Positions 25,129 through 32,660 of a stretch of DNA of 64,000 nt are shown piece after piece. The stretch is taken from NCBI GenBank assembly GCA_964521105.1, contig CAZFPO010000003.1, forward strand, positions 13,541 through 77,540. The letters are read 5' to 3'. This stretch comes from JAQUGA01 sp964521105 (GTDB taxonomy: Bacteria; Bacteroidota; Bacteroidia; Bacteroidales; WCHB1-69). The first letter of the stretch is position 1. Each line of letters starts with the position of its first letter. The position numbers and the translations under genes were made by a program. The notes below the pieces were generated by a model. It searched no databases. It was not told the origin of the DNA and saw only the letters and a program-made list of their open reading frames with translations.

Positions 25129-25737
25129 TTATTTCAAATTATTAAAAAATTTTTCGATTGCATTTGAAACAAAAACTTTTGGATTTTCGATTTCTACCGG
25201 TCCTCCATTTTGACCGACAACTAGAGACGTTACTCCGTGAATAAACGCCCAAATAGTAAACGTTGTAATTTCGACATCTGCACTCGCGAAATACTTTTCC
25301 TCGATACATTTTACCACTGATTGTCGAAGTAAATCGTAGGCAAAGCGTCCTTCTTCCCATTCATCCGGAGAACTCAATCCTTTTTGTTTATACGACATTA
25401 CAAATATTAGATTGTAATATTCTGGATTTTCCATTGCGAAACCGACATACATCATCCCCATTTTTTTTATTTTTTCAAAAATTGTATCATCTCCTTCAAA
25501 TGCTTTTTTTTGATAATCGGATAAAATTTTAAATCCTTCGCGGTGTAAAGCCATTAGTATGTCGGCTTTATCCTTAAAATACAAATAAATTGTAGCTGGT
25601 GAGTATTCAATTTTTTCGGCAATTTTCCGAATGGTTACATTTTCGAAACCATTACTTAAAAATAATTCAATAGCGGTTTTTTGGATAATTAACTTACGCT
25701 CTTCGCGTTCCCGCTCTTTTCTTTCGCTTATTCCCAT
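25129..25737 (-). CDS. TetR/AcrR family regulator of the TonB-dependent receptor
   Basis: 202 residues. A charged N-terminal arm (ERKEREREERKLIIQKTA), a helix-turn-helix about 34-58 (VTIRKIAEKIEYSPATIYLYF) and KDKADILMALHREG form the DNA-binding domain. The C-terminal part resembles TetR_C_13/WHG-type ligand domains (MMYVGFAMENPEYYNLIFVM). Operon with the TonB receptor, so autoregulation and control of the receptor are expected. -7 box TAACTTTG at 25801-25794; two direct copies of TTTGACAAA (25826-25834, 25845-25853) lie upstream of it. Confidence 0.9.
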   Translation of the reverse strand: MGISERKEREREERKLIIQKTAIELFLSNGFENVTIRKIAEKIEYSPATIYLYFKDKADILMALHREGFKILSDYQKKAFEGDDTIFEKIKKMGMMYVGFAMENPEYYNLIFVMSYKQKGLSSPDEWEEGRFAYDLLRQSVVKCIEEKYFASADVEITTFTIWAFIHGVTSLVVGQNGGPVEIENPKVFVSNAIEKFFNNLK

Positions 25738-26242
25738 AGTTTAAAACTGAAAATGAATATAGTTTATAATCTAAACAGTGTTTATTTTATTTGCAAAGTT
25801 AATATTATTTTGAAATAAAAAAATATTTGACAAAAAATAAATCGTTTGACAAACATCCAGTTTTCAATTTCTGATTTTTCAGAAAACTTTAAACCTTTGG
25901 TACGACAAAAATTTTTGTTTTATTAATCGGAAATCTGAACCGTTTTTTTATGATTTATTTTTGAACTTGCAGTGCAACAAAGTACTAAATTAATCGGAAT
26001 AAAGTATGTTTATTGAAAACACTTATTGGTCATGTGTCTTGTTTTTCCTATATCCACTAGGCATTATAATAAATATATTTTCAAATCTGGCATAATCAGC
26101 TCCAACAACACTTTCATAAAACAAAATTTGGGTCAAACCAGAGTAAGCGATAGAATTAATGAGAAGACTATGAATTAAAAAATGAAAGTAGACTTTTGTA
26201 TAAATTATGTACTTTTGCAATTGAATTTTTAAGAAATAACCG
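25738..26242. other. Divergent intergenic region with a possible gene remnant
   Basis: 505 bp. It contains the tetR -7 box (25794-25801), two TTTGACAAA repeats, and the plus-strand promoter of the thioredoxin-like gene. On the minus strand, 26023-26165 reads as about 47 codons that look coding (…VVGADYARFENIFIIMPSG…) but have no credible start. The rest is featureless AT-rich sequence. Confidence 0.45.
26210..26217 (+). promoter_or_regulatory. -7 box of the thioredoxin-like/panC/panD operon
   Basis: TACTTTTG, 25 bp before the ATG at 26243. No good -33 box at the expected distance. Confidence 0.5.
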
Positions 26243-26770
26243 ATGTCTAAATTATACAAATCAATACTTATTATTTGCTTGTTTATTACAAACGTTTTAA
26301 TGGCTCAAACCCCAACCTATATGTTTGATGAAAAAAGTGGTCAAGAAATAATGCTTGGAAAATGCGAGGAATCTTTCCTTAAAAAGGGAGTCTTTGGTGA
26401 ATACTATTCATTGGAATATCCAAATTACATTCCCAATCCCGAAGTGATTAATCAAATAAAAAGCCTATTAAAAACGAATAAAACTCAATACGAAGTGGTA
26501 GTAGTTTTAGGAACATGGTGTGGTGATAGTAAGGATCAGGTTCCTCGTTTTATAAAAATAATGGATTCGATAAACAATCAAAATTTAACGATTCAAACAT
26601 ATATTTGTGTTGACCGAACAAAATCGGCTCCAAGCTTAAAAATGGAGGATTATAAAATTGAAAAAATTCCAACCTTCATTTTTTATAAAAACAATATTGA
26701 AATTGGAAGAATCGTTGAAACCCCTTTAAAAAGCCTCGAATCGGATCTTTTGGAAATTTTAAATAAGTAA
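26243..26770 (+). CDS. Exported thioredoxin-like protein (CGDS active site)
   Basis: 175 residues with a signal peptide (cleavage near 22, NVLMAQ). Thioredoxin-like domain about 65-172: VVVVLGTWCGDSKDQVPRF carries a C-x-x-S motif, not CxxC, and IEKIPTFIFYKN supplies the cis-proline. Monothiol-type members of this WCGDS group occur widely in Bacteroidota; their substrates are unknown. The N-terminal segment TYMFDEKSGQEIMLGKCEESFL contains another cysteine. It precedes panC by 6 bp, so it is co-transcribed with pantothenate synthesis genes, although it acts outside the cytoplasm. Confidence 0.83.
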   Translation: MSKLYKSILIICLFITNVLMAQTPTYMFDEKSGQEIMLGKCEESFLKKGVFGEYYSLEYPNYIPNPEVINQIKSLLKTNKTQYEVVVVLGTWCGDSKDQVPRFIKIMDSINNQNLTIQTYICVDRTKSAPSLKMEDYKIEKIPTFIFYKNNIEIGRIVETPLKSLESDLLEILNK

Positions 26771-26776
26771 ACACAC

Positions 26777-27616
26777 ATGCTGGTTTTTAACACTCGGAAA
26801 TCAATTGAAGATTACCTAAACATTCAACAAAACCAAAATTTACAAGTTGGCTTTGTTCCTACCATGGGAGCATTACATCAAGGGCATAAAACGTTGTTAG
26901 AACGCTCCTTTCGCGAAAACAATCTCACTGTTTGTAGTATTTTTGTTAATCCATTACAGTTTAACAACAAACAAGATTTAGAAAAATATCCTCGCAACAT
27001 CGAAGCCGATATTGAATTTATTAAGGATTGTTGCGATGTGCTTTTTATCCCCGAATATTCTGAAATATATCCTGAACAACCTGCCGAAAAATTCAACTTT
27101 GGAAATTTAGACTTAATACTAGAAGCCGAATTTCGCCCTGGACATTTTTATGGTGTTGCTGCTGTTGTAAAACGGTTTTTCGAAATCATTAAACCTCATA
27201 AAGCCTATTTTGGTTTAAAAGATTATCAACAGCTCCAAATTGTGCAATCGATGGTTAAACAATATCAAATTGCAGTGGAGATAATTTCGTGTAACATTGT
27301 TAGAGAAGATGACGGATTAGCAATGAGTTCCCGAAATCAACGATTAAGCATTGATGAACGAAAAATTGCACCTTTAATCTATCAAGTATTACAAAAATCT
27401 TCTGAAATTATAAAAGAAAAAGGGGTTTCTGCTTCAAAAGAATTTGTTTTTAATACCTTTGCAGCGAATAAACAATTCCGAATTGAATATTTTGAGTGGG
27501 TAGATGTTGATTCGTTTGAAATTTTATCTAATTCCACACAAAATATGGTTGGTTTAATTGCAGTTTGGCTCGGAAATGTTCGTTTAATTGACAATATTAC
27601 AATTTCTACAAAATAA
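26777..27616 (+). CDS. panC: Pantothenate synthetase
   Basis: 279 residues. It condenses pantoate with beta-alanine using ATP (via pantoyl-adenylate), the last step to vitamin B5. Class I nucleotidyl-transferase motif H34xxGH37 in PTMGALHQGHKTLL, plus SIFVNPLQFN, YFGLKDYQQLQIVQ and REDDGLAMSSRNQRLS, which holds the KMSKS-like region. Start at the ATG 6 bp after the thioredoxin-like gene; panD follows by 6 bp. Its partner PanB is not in the window. Confidence 0.97.
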   Translation: MLVFNTRKSIEDYLNIQQNQNLQVGFVPTMGALHQGHKTLLERSFRENNLTVCSIFVNPLQFNNKQDLEKYPRNIEADIEFIKDCCDVLFIPEYSEIYPEQPAEKFNFGNLDLILEAEFRPGHFYGVAAVVKRFFEIIKPHKAYFGLKDYQQLQIVQSMVKQYQIAVEIISCNIVREDDGLAMSSRNQRLSIDERKIAPLIYQVLQKSSEIIKEKGVSASKEFVFNTFAANKQFRIEYFEWVDVDSFEILSNSTQNMVGLIAVWLGNVRLIDNITISTK

Positions 27617-27622
27617 TTAACA

Positions 27623-27964
27623 ATGCAAATACAAGTTTTAAAATCAAAAATACATCGCATTCGTGTTACTCAAGCAAATCTCGATTACATTGGGAGTATT
27701 ACCATAGATGAAGATTTAATGGATGCCGTAAATTTGATAGAAAATGAAAAAGTTCATGTGGTAAATATAAACAATGGCGAACGTCTTGAAACTTATGTAA
27801 TTAAAGGAAAAAGAGGTTCGGGTACTATTTGTTTAAATGGACCTGCTGCACGAAAAGTACAAATTAATGACATCGTAATCATTCTTTCGTTTGCCTCAAT
27901 GGATTTTGAAGAAGCAAAATCGTTTAAACCAATGATAATTTTTCCAGAATCTGAAAATAAATAA
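27623..27964 (+). CDS. panD: Aspartate 1-decarboxylase (pyruvoyl enzyme)
   Basis: 113 residues. It makes beta-alanine for PanC. The self-cleavage site G24-S25 in YIGSITIDEDLM generates the pyruvoyl group. RGSGTICLNGPAARKVQINDIVIILSFA is the conserved beta-barrel core. Cytoplasmic tetramer. Last gene of the plus-strand unit, convergent with buk. Confidence 0.96.
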   Translation: MQIQVLKSKIHRIRVTQANLDYIGSITIDEDLMDAVNLIENEKVHVVNINNGERLETYVIKGKRGSGTICLNGPAARKVQINDIVIILSFASMDFEEAKSFKPMIIFPESENK

Positions 27965-27992
27965 TCACAGGCTAAAAAATTAACCTATGATT
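27963..27992. terminator. Weak bidirectional terminator between panD and buk
   Basis: AATCACAGG (27963-27971) pairs with CCTATGATT (27984-27992) with one C-A mismatch. T-tracts are poor. Confidence 0.35.
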
Positions 27993-27997
27993 AGATG

Positions 27998-29077
27998 TTA
28001 TTTGTATTCGCTAGCGTTTACCTCACCAGATAAAATAAGATATCCATTAAGAGCCAATGCTCTCATTTCGTCTTCGCCAGGATAAACAGAGATAGTTGCC
28101 AAAAATTCAATTCTTTCTTTAACTTTTGCCACAAATGGCTTTCCATAAGCAATTCCGCCTGTGAGTAATATTGCATCAATTTTACCTTTTAAAACAGTAG
28201 CCATGGCACCAATTTCTTTTGCCACTTGATAAGCCATTGCCGATTCAATTAATTCGGCTTTTGCATCTCCGGCAGCAGCTCTTTTTTCAACTTCGTAAGC
28301 ATCGTTAGTGCCCAAATAGGCAACAAAACCACCTTGTCCGGTAATCATTTTTTTAACTTCAGCCAGTGTATATTTTCCACTAAAACAAAGTTTCGCCAAT
28401 TGACCAACAGGAAGTGTTCCACTACGTTCGGGACTAAAAGGACCTTCGCCATTTAGCGCTTCATTTACATCAACAACACGCCCTTTTAAATGTGCTCCAA
28501 CACTAATTCCACCGCCCAAATGAACTACAATTAAATTTAGGTCTTCATATTTTTTGTTAATGTCTTTAGCATAAGTTCGAGCTATTGCCTTTTGATTTAA
28601 TGCATGAAAAATTGAGACACGTTCAAAAAGAGGATGTCCCGAGATTCTTGCAATTTCTTCTAGTTCATCAACCACCACTGGATCGGCAATAAAAGCCCTT
28701 GAACCTTCAATCGATTTAGCTATATCGTTAGCAATAAGTCCACCCAAATTACTGGCATGTTCGCCGTTAATTCCATTTTTTAAATCTTCTATCATGACAT
28801 CATTAACCGTATAAACGCCCGAAGGAATAAATTTCACTAATCCCCCTCTGCCAACGATAATTTTTAAATTATTTAAATCAATGTTAGCCGCTTTAAGCTC
28901 TTCTAAAATTATATTTTTTCTAAACTCGTACTGATCGGTAATTTTAGCAAAAGGAGCTAATTCTTCAGAGGTATGTTTAATGTTTTTTACAAAAATTTGA
29001 TTTTCGCCAGCAAAAACAGCAATTTTGGTTGATGTTGAGCCTGGATTTATCGCTAAAATTAATTGGTTTTGCTTCAT
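27998..29077 (-). CDS. buk: Butyrate kinase
   Basis: 359 residues, ASKHA acetate/butyrate kinase family. It converts butyryl-phosphate plus ADP to butyrate plus ATP, a substrate-level phosphorylation step. Seen: LILAINPGSTSTKIAVF (phosphate-1 loop), GRGGLVKFIPSGVYTVN, DPVVVDELEEIARISGHPLFER, VVHLGGGISVGAHLKGRVVD and LTGGIAYGKPF. The length and GRGGL motif distinguish it from acetate kinase. Branched-chain acyl phosphates may also be substrates. It lies 28 bp after ptb and must be co-transcribed with it. Confidence 0.95.
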   Translation of the reverse strand: MKQNQLILAINPGSTSTKIAVFAGENQIFVKNIKHTSEELAPFAKITDQYEFRKNIILEELKAANIDLNNLKIIVGRGGLVKFIPSGVYTVNDVMIEDLKNGINGEHASNLGGLIANDIAKSIEGSRAFIADPVVVDELEEIARISGHPLFERVSIFHALNQKAIARTYAKDINKKYEDLNLIVVHLGGGISVGAHLKGRVVDVNEALNGEGPFSPERSGTLPVGQLAKLCFSGKYTLAEVKKMITGQGGFVAYLGTNDAYEVEKRAAAGDAKAELIESAMAYQVAKEIGAMATVLKGKIDAILLTGGIAYGKPFVAKVKERIEFLATISVYPGEDEMRALALNGYLILSGEVNASEYK

Positions 29078-29105
29078 GTTTACTTATTATGTTTTTGGTT
29101 AATAA

Positions 29106-30008
29106 TTATGCTAGGGCTGCTGCGAGAGCAATTGAATACAATTTGGTTTTAGCGGTGTCGCCACGTGAAGAAAGAACACAAGGTACTTTTGCTCCCATAA
29201 CGTTAGCTGCAATTTCGGAATGGTTAAACTTAGTACATGCTTTGTAAAATACATTTCCGCTTTCAATATTTGGGAAAAGCAAACAATCGGCATCACCCGC
29301 CACAGTTCCTGTAAGTTTTTTAGTTTCGGCACTCTCTTTATCAATAGCAACATCAAGAGCCAAGGGTCCATCAACATAAGCTCCTTTAATTTGTCCCCTA
29401 TCAGCCATTTTTGATAATATTGCCGCATCAATGCATGCTTGCATTCCGGTTGAAACTTGTTCGGTTGCAGCAATTAAAGCTACTTTTGGTTTTTCAATTC
29501 CAATAGCATGGGCTGTTTTAATTAAAAAATTAACAATAATTCCTTTTTGTTTTAAATCGGGGTCGGGAATAATTGCACAATCGCTGGCAATCATTAATTT
29601 GTGATAGGCTGGATTTTCCACAACGGCTACATGAGTTAATACTGCTTTAGCATCCATTAAACCTTTTTCTTTGTCTAAAATTGCTCGCATGTATTTATCG
29701 GTACTAACTAAGCCCTTCATAAGGATTTCGCCTTCGCCGTCGTTAATTAGTTTAACTGCTAATTTTGTAGCTTTCATTTCGTCGGCTTCCTGAATAATTT
29801 TAAATTTTCCAGCATCAATTTTAAGTTCGGCACAAACTTTTTTAATGGTATCTACATCGCCCGTTAAAATGGCATCAATTATACCCTTATCTACTGCTTC
29901 ATTAACGGCTTCTATGGTGTGAGCATCGTTTGCAAAAGCAGCTACTAATCTTTTTTTTCCTTTTGTTTTTACTAGTTCAACTAATTGATCAAGTTTTGTT
30001 ATTCCCAT
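29106..30008 (-). CDS. ptb: Phosphate butyryltransferase
   Basis: 300 residues, phosphate acetyl/butaryl transferase family. It swaps CoA of butyryl-CoA for phosphate and feeds butyrate kinase. Seen: KKRLVAAFANDAHTIEAVNEAV, EILMKGLVSTDKYMRAILDKE, DCAIIPDPDLKQKGIIVN, VALIAATEQVSTGMQA and the glycine-rich GDADCLLFPNIESGNVFYKA. The frame extends 11 codons further upstream, but the ATG at 30008 matches family starts. A possible -7 box TATTTTTG lies at 30046-30039. No butyryl-CoA-forming genes are in the window. Confidence 0.94.
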   Translation of the reverse strand: MGITKLDQLVELVKTKGKKRLVAAFANDAHTIEAVNEAVDKGIIDAILTGDVDTIKKVCAELKIDAGKFKIIQEADEMKATKLAVKLINDGEGEILMKGLVSTDKYMRAILDKEKGLMDAKAVLTHVAVVENPAYHKLMIASDCAIIPDPDLKQKGIIVNFLIKTAHAIGIEKPKVALIAATEQVSTGMQACIDAAILSKMADRGQIKGAYVDGPLALDVAIDKESAETKKLTGTVAGDADCLLFPNIESGNVFYKACTKFNHSEIAANVMGAKVPCVLSSRGDTAKTKLYSIALAAALA

Positions 30009-30080
30009 TTTACATTTATTTTGTGTTTGTATATCCCACAAAAATAAAAAAAAATTAACACGAATAAAAATTCACAAGGG

Positions 30081-31349
30081 TTATTTGCAATAAAATTCAA
30101 TCATTGCCTTAATCGACCTTTGACAAACCGGGCAAAACTTATTATAATCAATATCTTTCATCGAGCAACTATTAACAGGGCGAAAAACCCCTTTTGCTTG
30201 ATATCCGCCACCTTCAAAAACACCTACCTCGTTCCGAAATTTGTCAACTGGTGTTGGAATAGGAATACCTTTCTTAATTAAATCTTTCCATTTTTTTTCA
30301 AAATTAACTAAGGTTGTAATATTTGGCTCCCATGGTTCAATGTTTAAAGGATAGTAATCTTCAACCGAAACTTCAGACGTATAATATTCATCTGCTAGAC
30401 CCGAAATGGAGTGTCCAAGTTCGTGAGTCATTACAAAAGCAACATCTTCACAATCGATACAAGTAGTGGCATAGAGATTATAAATACCACCGCCGCCATA
30501 TTTTGATGTGTTGCACATTACTAATATCGCATCAAAAGGAGAATTTTGTGCAATATCGTTTAGTTTCCAAACCTCTTTTATCATTAAATACCTATCCGAT
30601 TCAAGTGCATTAAAACTCGAATTTACTGCCGTTTTAACCTTAATATTTGATGATGGGTCATTAATTCCCGACTCATCTGAAAAAACTAAAATACCAGTTA
30701 TATTTATTTTGTTTTTTAACAAAGAATATGGTTCACAATTTATAAGATATGATGCTAATTTTTTAAAATCATTTCGCATTTTTTGTTCCTCTTGCTTAGA
30801 ATATCCGTCGGGTACAATAACTAAATCGAAAGACTTTTCTGAATTTCCAGATGATAGAATAGGAATTGATGAAAATTTAGGAGTTTGTTTTTGATTTAAT
30901 ATTTTATTTGAAAAATAGGATTGATGTTTTACTACAAATGAACCATTTTTTTTGCGATTTGAAATAATGATTTTAGCACTATTTTTTGGCATTGGAACAT
31001 ACAGGCTCATTTCGAACGTTTCGGTTTTAATTTTACTTTGAGGCGTATTTATCCATTCTTCAAATAAGCTACAAAAGCCTTTCGAAAAAATTAATTTATT
31101 AGTAGTTGAATCATAAACTTCAATTTTATGACTTCCGTATTCAAACAAGTCAATACTTGAATTTATATTTTGGCTCATTTGAGGACAATTCCAGTAAGTT
31201 ACTTTAACAATAGTATCGTTTAAGAAATTACCACTAAATAAAAAGTCTACTCTGAGGCTTTTATCTTTTATAAAAACCGATTCGTTTTGTCCGTACATTT
31301 TAATAAACATAAGACAAATAAGGAAAAACAACAATTTACCTTGTTTCAT
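30081..31349 (-). CDS. Secreted metallopeptidase, IgA-peptidase M64 family
   Basis: 422 residues with a signal peptide (MKQGKLLFFLICLMFIKMYG). An N-terminal beta-rich domain is followed by the M64 catalytic domain: SFDLVIVPDGYSKQEEQKM near 180 and the zinc site HELGHSISGLADEY near 310 (HExxH plus downstream Asp/Glu). The C-terminus has a CPVCQRSIKAMIEFYC segment. M64 peptidases include the Clostridium ramosum IgA protease, but most Bacteroidota members have unknown substrates. A longer frame begins at an ATG at 31382, but that lies inside the previous gene's terminator and lacks a signal peptide start, so I chose 31349. No T9SS tail is seen. Confidence 0.87.
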   Translation of the reverse strand: MKQGKLLFFLICLMFIKMYGQNESVFIKDKSLRVDFLFSGNFLNDTIVKVTYWNCPQMSQNINSSIDLFEYGSHKIEVYDSTTNKLIFSKGFCSLFEEWINTPQSKIKTETFEMSLYVPMPKNSAKIIISNRKKNGSFVVKHQSYFSNKILNQKQTPKFSSIPILSSGNSEKSFDLVIVPDGYSKQEEQKMRNDFKKLASYLINCEPYSLLKNKINITGILVFSDESGINDPSSNIKVKTAVNSSFNALESDRYLMIKEVWKLNDIAQNSPFDAILVMCNTSKYGGGGIYNLYATTCIDCEDVAFVMTHELGHSISGLADEYYTSEVSVEDYYPLNIEPWEPNITTLVNFEKKWKDLIKKGIPIPTPVDKFRNEVGVFEGGGYQAKGVFRPVNSCSMKDIDYNKFCPVCQRSIKAMIEFYCK

Positions 31350-31353
31350 ACTT

Positions 31354-31380
31354 AAAAAAAAGGTGAGCCTAAACTCACCC
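31354..31380 (-). terminator. Terminator of the downstream OmpH/Skp gene
   Basis: GGTGAG pairs with CTCACC (31362-31367 with 31374-31379). Minus transcript ends in eight T. Ends the uppS-bamA-skp block. Confidence 0.85.
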
Positions 31381-31386
31381 ATTAAA

Positions 31387-31899
31387 TTATTTTATACCTA
31401 ATTTTTTCTTTACGAGAGCCATGATGTCATCGCTGTTTTCATAATAAAGCAAAACCCCAACCGAAGAATCGAAAACATAGGTGTAGCCATTTTCTTTTGC
31501 TGTTTCTTCAATTGCTTTTTTAGCTTTATCAATGATAGGTTGAATAAGTTCTTTTTCTTTTTCTTGCAAATCCTTTTGAGCCGATGTTTGGAAAGCTTCA
31601 ATACGGGCTTGTAAATCTTGAAGTTCTTTCATTTTGGTTTGTTGGATTAACTGCGACATAGTAGCTTGATTGGAAACATAGTCATTATATTTGTTTTCAA
31701 GTTCGGTTTGCATGGCAGTAATTTGTTTTTCGAGAGTTTTTGAGTAGTTTTCAAGAATTTTTTGAGCAGAATCTCTTCCGGGCATTTGTTTTAACAACTC
31801 CATTGAGTCGATATGGCCTAGTTTTATTTTGGTTTGAGCAAAGGTGTTAACTCCTACAAATAATGCGAGAAGTGCAAGGATAATAATTCGTTTTTTCAT
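31387..31899 (-). CDS. OmpH/Skp family periplasmic chaperone (copy 2)
   Basis: 170 residues with a signal peptide (cleavage near 21, NTFAQ). IKLGHIDSMELLKQMPGRDSAQK, then a long coiled coil about 45-125 (LEKQITAMQTELENKYNDYV, MKELQDLQARIEAFQTSAQK) and a C-terminal strand VFDSSVGVLLYY. This is the Skp jellyfish fold, holding unfolded outer-membrane proteins on their way to BamA. It follows a paralogue (99 bp upstream), with its own -7 box TATATTTG at 31932-31925 and a terminator between them, so it may be expressed independently. Confidence 0.92.
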   Translation of the reverse strand: MKKRIIILALLALFVGVNTFAQTKIKLGHIDSMELLKQMPGRDSAQKILENYSKTLEKQITAMQTELENKYNDYVSNQATMSQLIQQTKMKELQDLQARIEAFQTSAQKDLQEKEKELIQPIIDKAKKAIEETAKENGYTYVFDSSVGVLLYYENSDDIMALVKKKLGIK

Positions 31900-31950
31900 T
31901 CTAATAATGTTAGGTTTTAAAGTGCAAATATAATATAATATTAATGTATA

Positions 31951-31991
31951 AAAAAAAACAAGGTTTTAAAAAAGTTTAAAACCTTGTTTTT
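31951..31991 (-). terminator. Terminator between the two Skp genes
   Basis: AACAAGGTTTTAAA pairs with TTTAAAACCTTGTT, followed by a T-tract on the minus strand, 8 bp past the first skp stop. Confidence 0.78.
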
Positions 31992-31998
31992 GATTTAA

Positions 31999-32586
31999 TT
32001 ATTTTGATTTAGGTGTTGTTGTTTTAGGTTGAGTTGTATTTGTATTATTTTGGTTGTTTGTTTTATTATCTTGAGGTGAAATTCCTAGTTTTTCTAAAAT
32101 TTCATCGCTAATATCAAGTTTTGAATCGGCATAGATAATTGTTAAAGCACCTGCTTTGTCGAAAATGAATGAATAGTTTTTTCCTCGTGCAAATTCTTCA
32201 ATGGCATTAAAAACTTTATCTTGGATAGGTTTAATTAATTCCTGACGTTTTTTAAATAAATCGCCGTTATTTCCAAAACGTTTTTTTTGGAGTTCTTTAG
32301 CATCTTTTTCGGCGTTAATAATTTCCTCTTCTCTTTTTTTCTTCATATCTTCGGGAAGAAGTACCGCATCGGCTTGAAATTTTTTATACATTTGGTCGAT
32401 TTCGGTAAATTTTTTCTCAATTTCCTTTTGCCAATCGATCGCCAGTTTATCTAATTCGGCTTGAGCACCTTTGTACTCGGGCATATTGTCGAGAATATAT
32501 TGAGTATCAACGTAGGCATATTTTTGTGCATTTGCCTGAAATGAAACCAAAAATGCAATAATACTAGTTAAAATTAATTTCTTCAT
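31999..32586 (-). CDS. OmpH/Skp family periplasmic chaperone (copy 1)
   Basis: 195 residues, signal peptide (cleavage after QANA, about 20). KYAYVDTQYILDNMPEYKGAQAELDKL starts the family domain. A coiled coil spans about 45-125 (EKKFTEIDQMYKKFQADAVL, KKKREEEIINAEKDAKELQKK), and the C-terminal strand is YSFIFDKAGALTIIYADSKLD. The tail is low-complexity (NNQNNTNTTQPKTTTPKSK), absent from copy 2. It lies 74 bp after bamA and is preceded by a true Shine-Dalgarno (32592-32596), rare in this window. Skp-type chaperone for BamA clients. Confidence 0.93.
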   Translation of the reverse strand: MKKLILTSIIAFLVSFQANAQKYAYVDTQYILDNMPEYKGAQAELDKLAIDWQKEIEKKFTEIDQMYKKFQADAVLLPEDMKKKREEEIINAEKDAKELQKKRFGNNGDLFKKRQELIKPIQDKVFNAIEEFARGKNYSFIFDKAGALTIIYADSKLDISDEILEKLGISPQDNKTNNQNNTNTTQPKTTTPKSK

Positions 32587-32591
32587 AAGAA

Positions 32592-32596
32592 CCTCC
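32592..32596 (-). promoter_or_regulatory. Strong Shine-Dalgarno of skp copy 1
   Basis: GGAGG 5 nt before the ATG at 32586. Most other genes here lack any such site. Confidence 0.6.
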
Positions 32597-32660
32597 GTTA
32601 TTTTGTTAATTGATTTATTTTTTAAATGAACGCTCTAACCGTGCAAAAAACATACCACGA

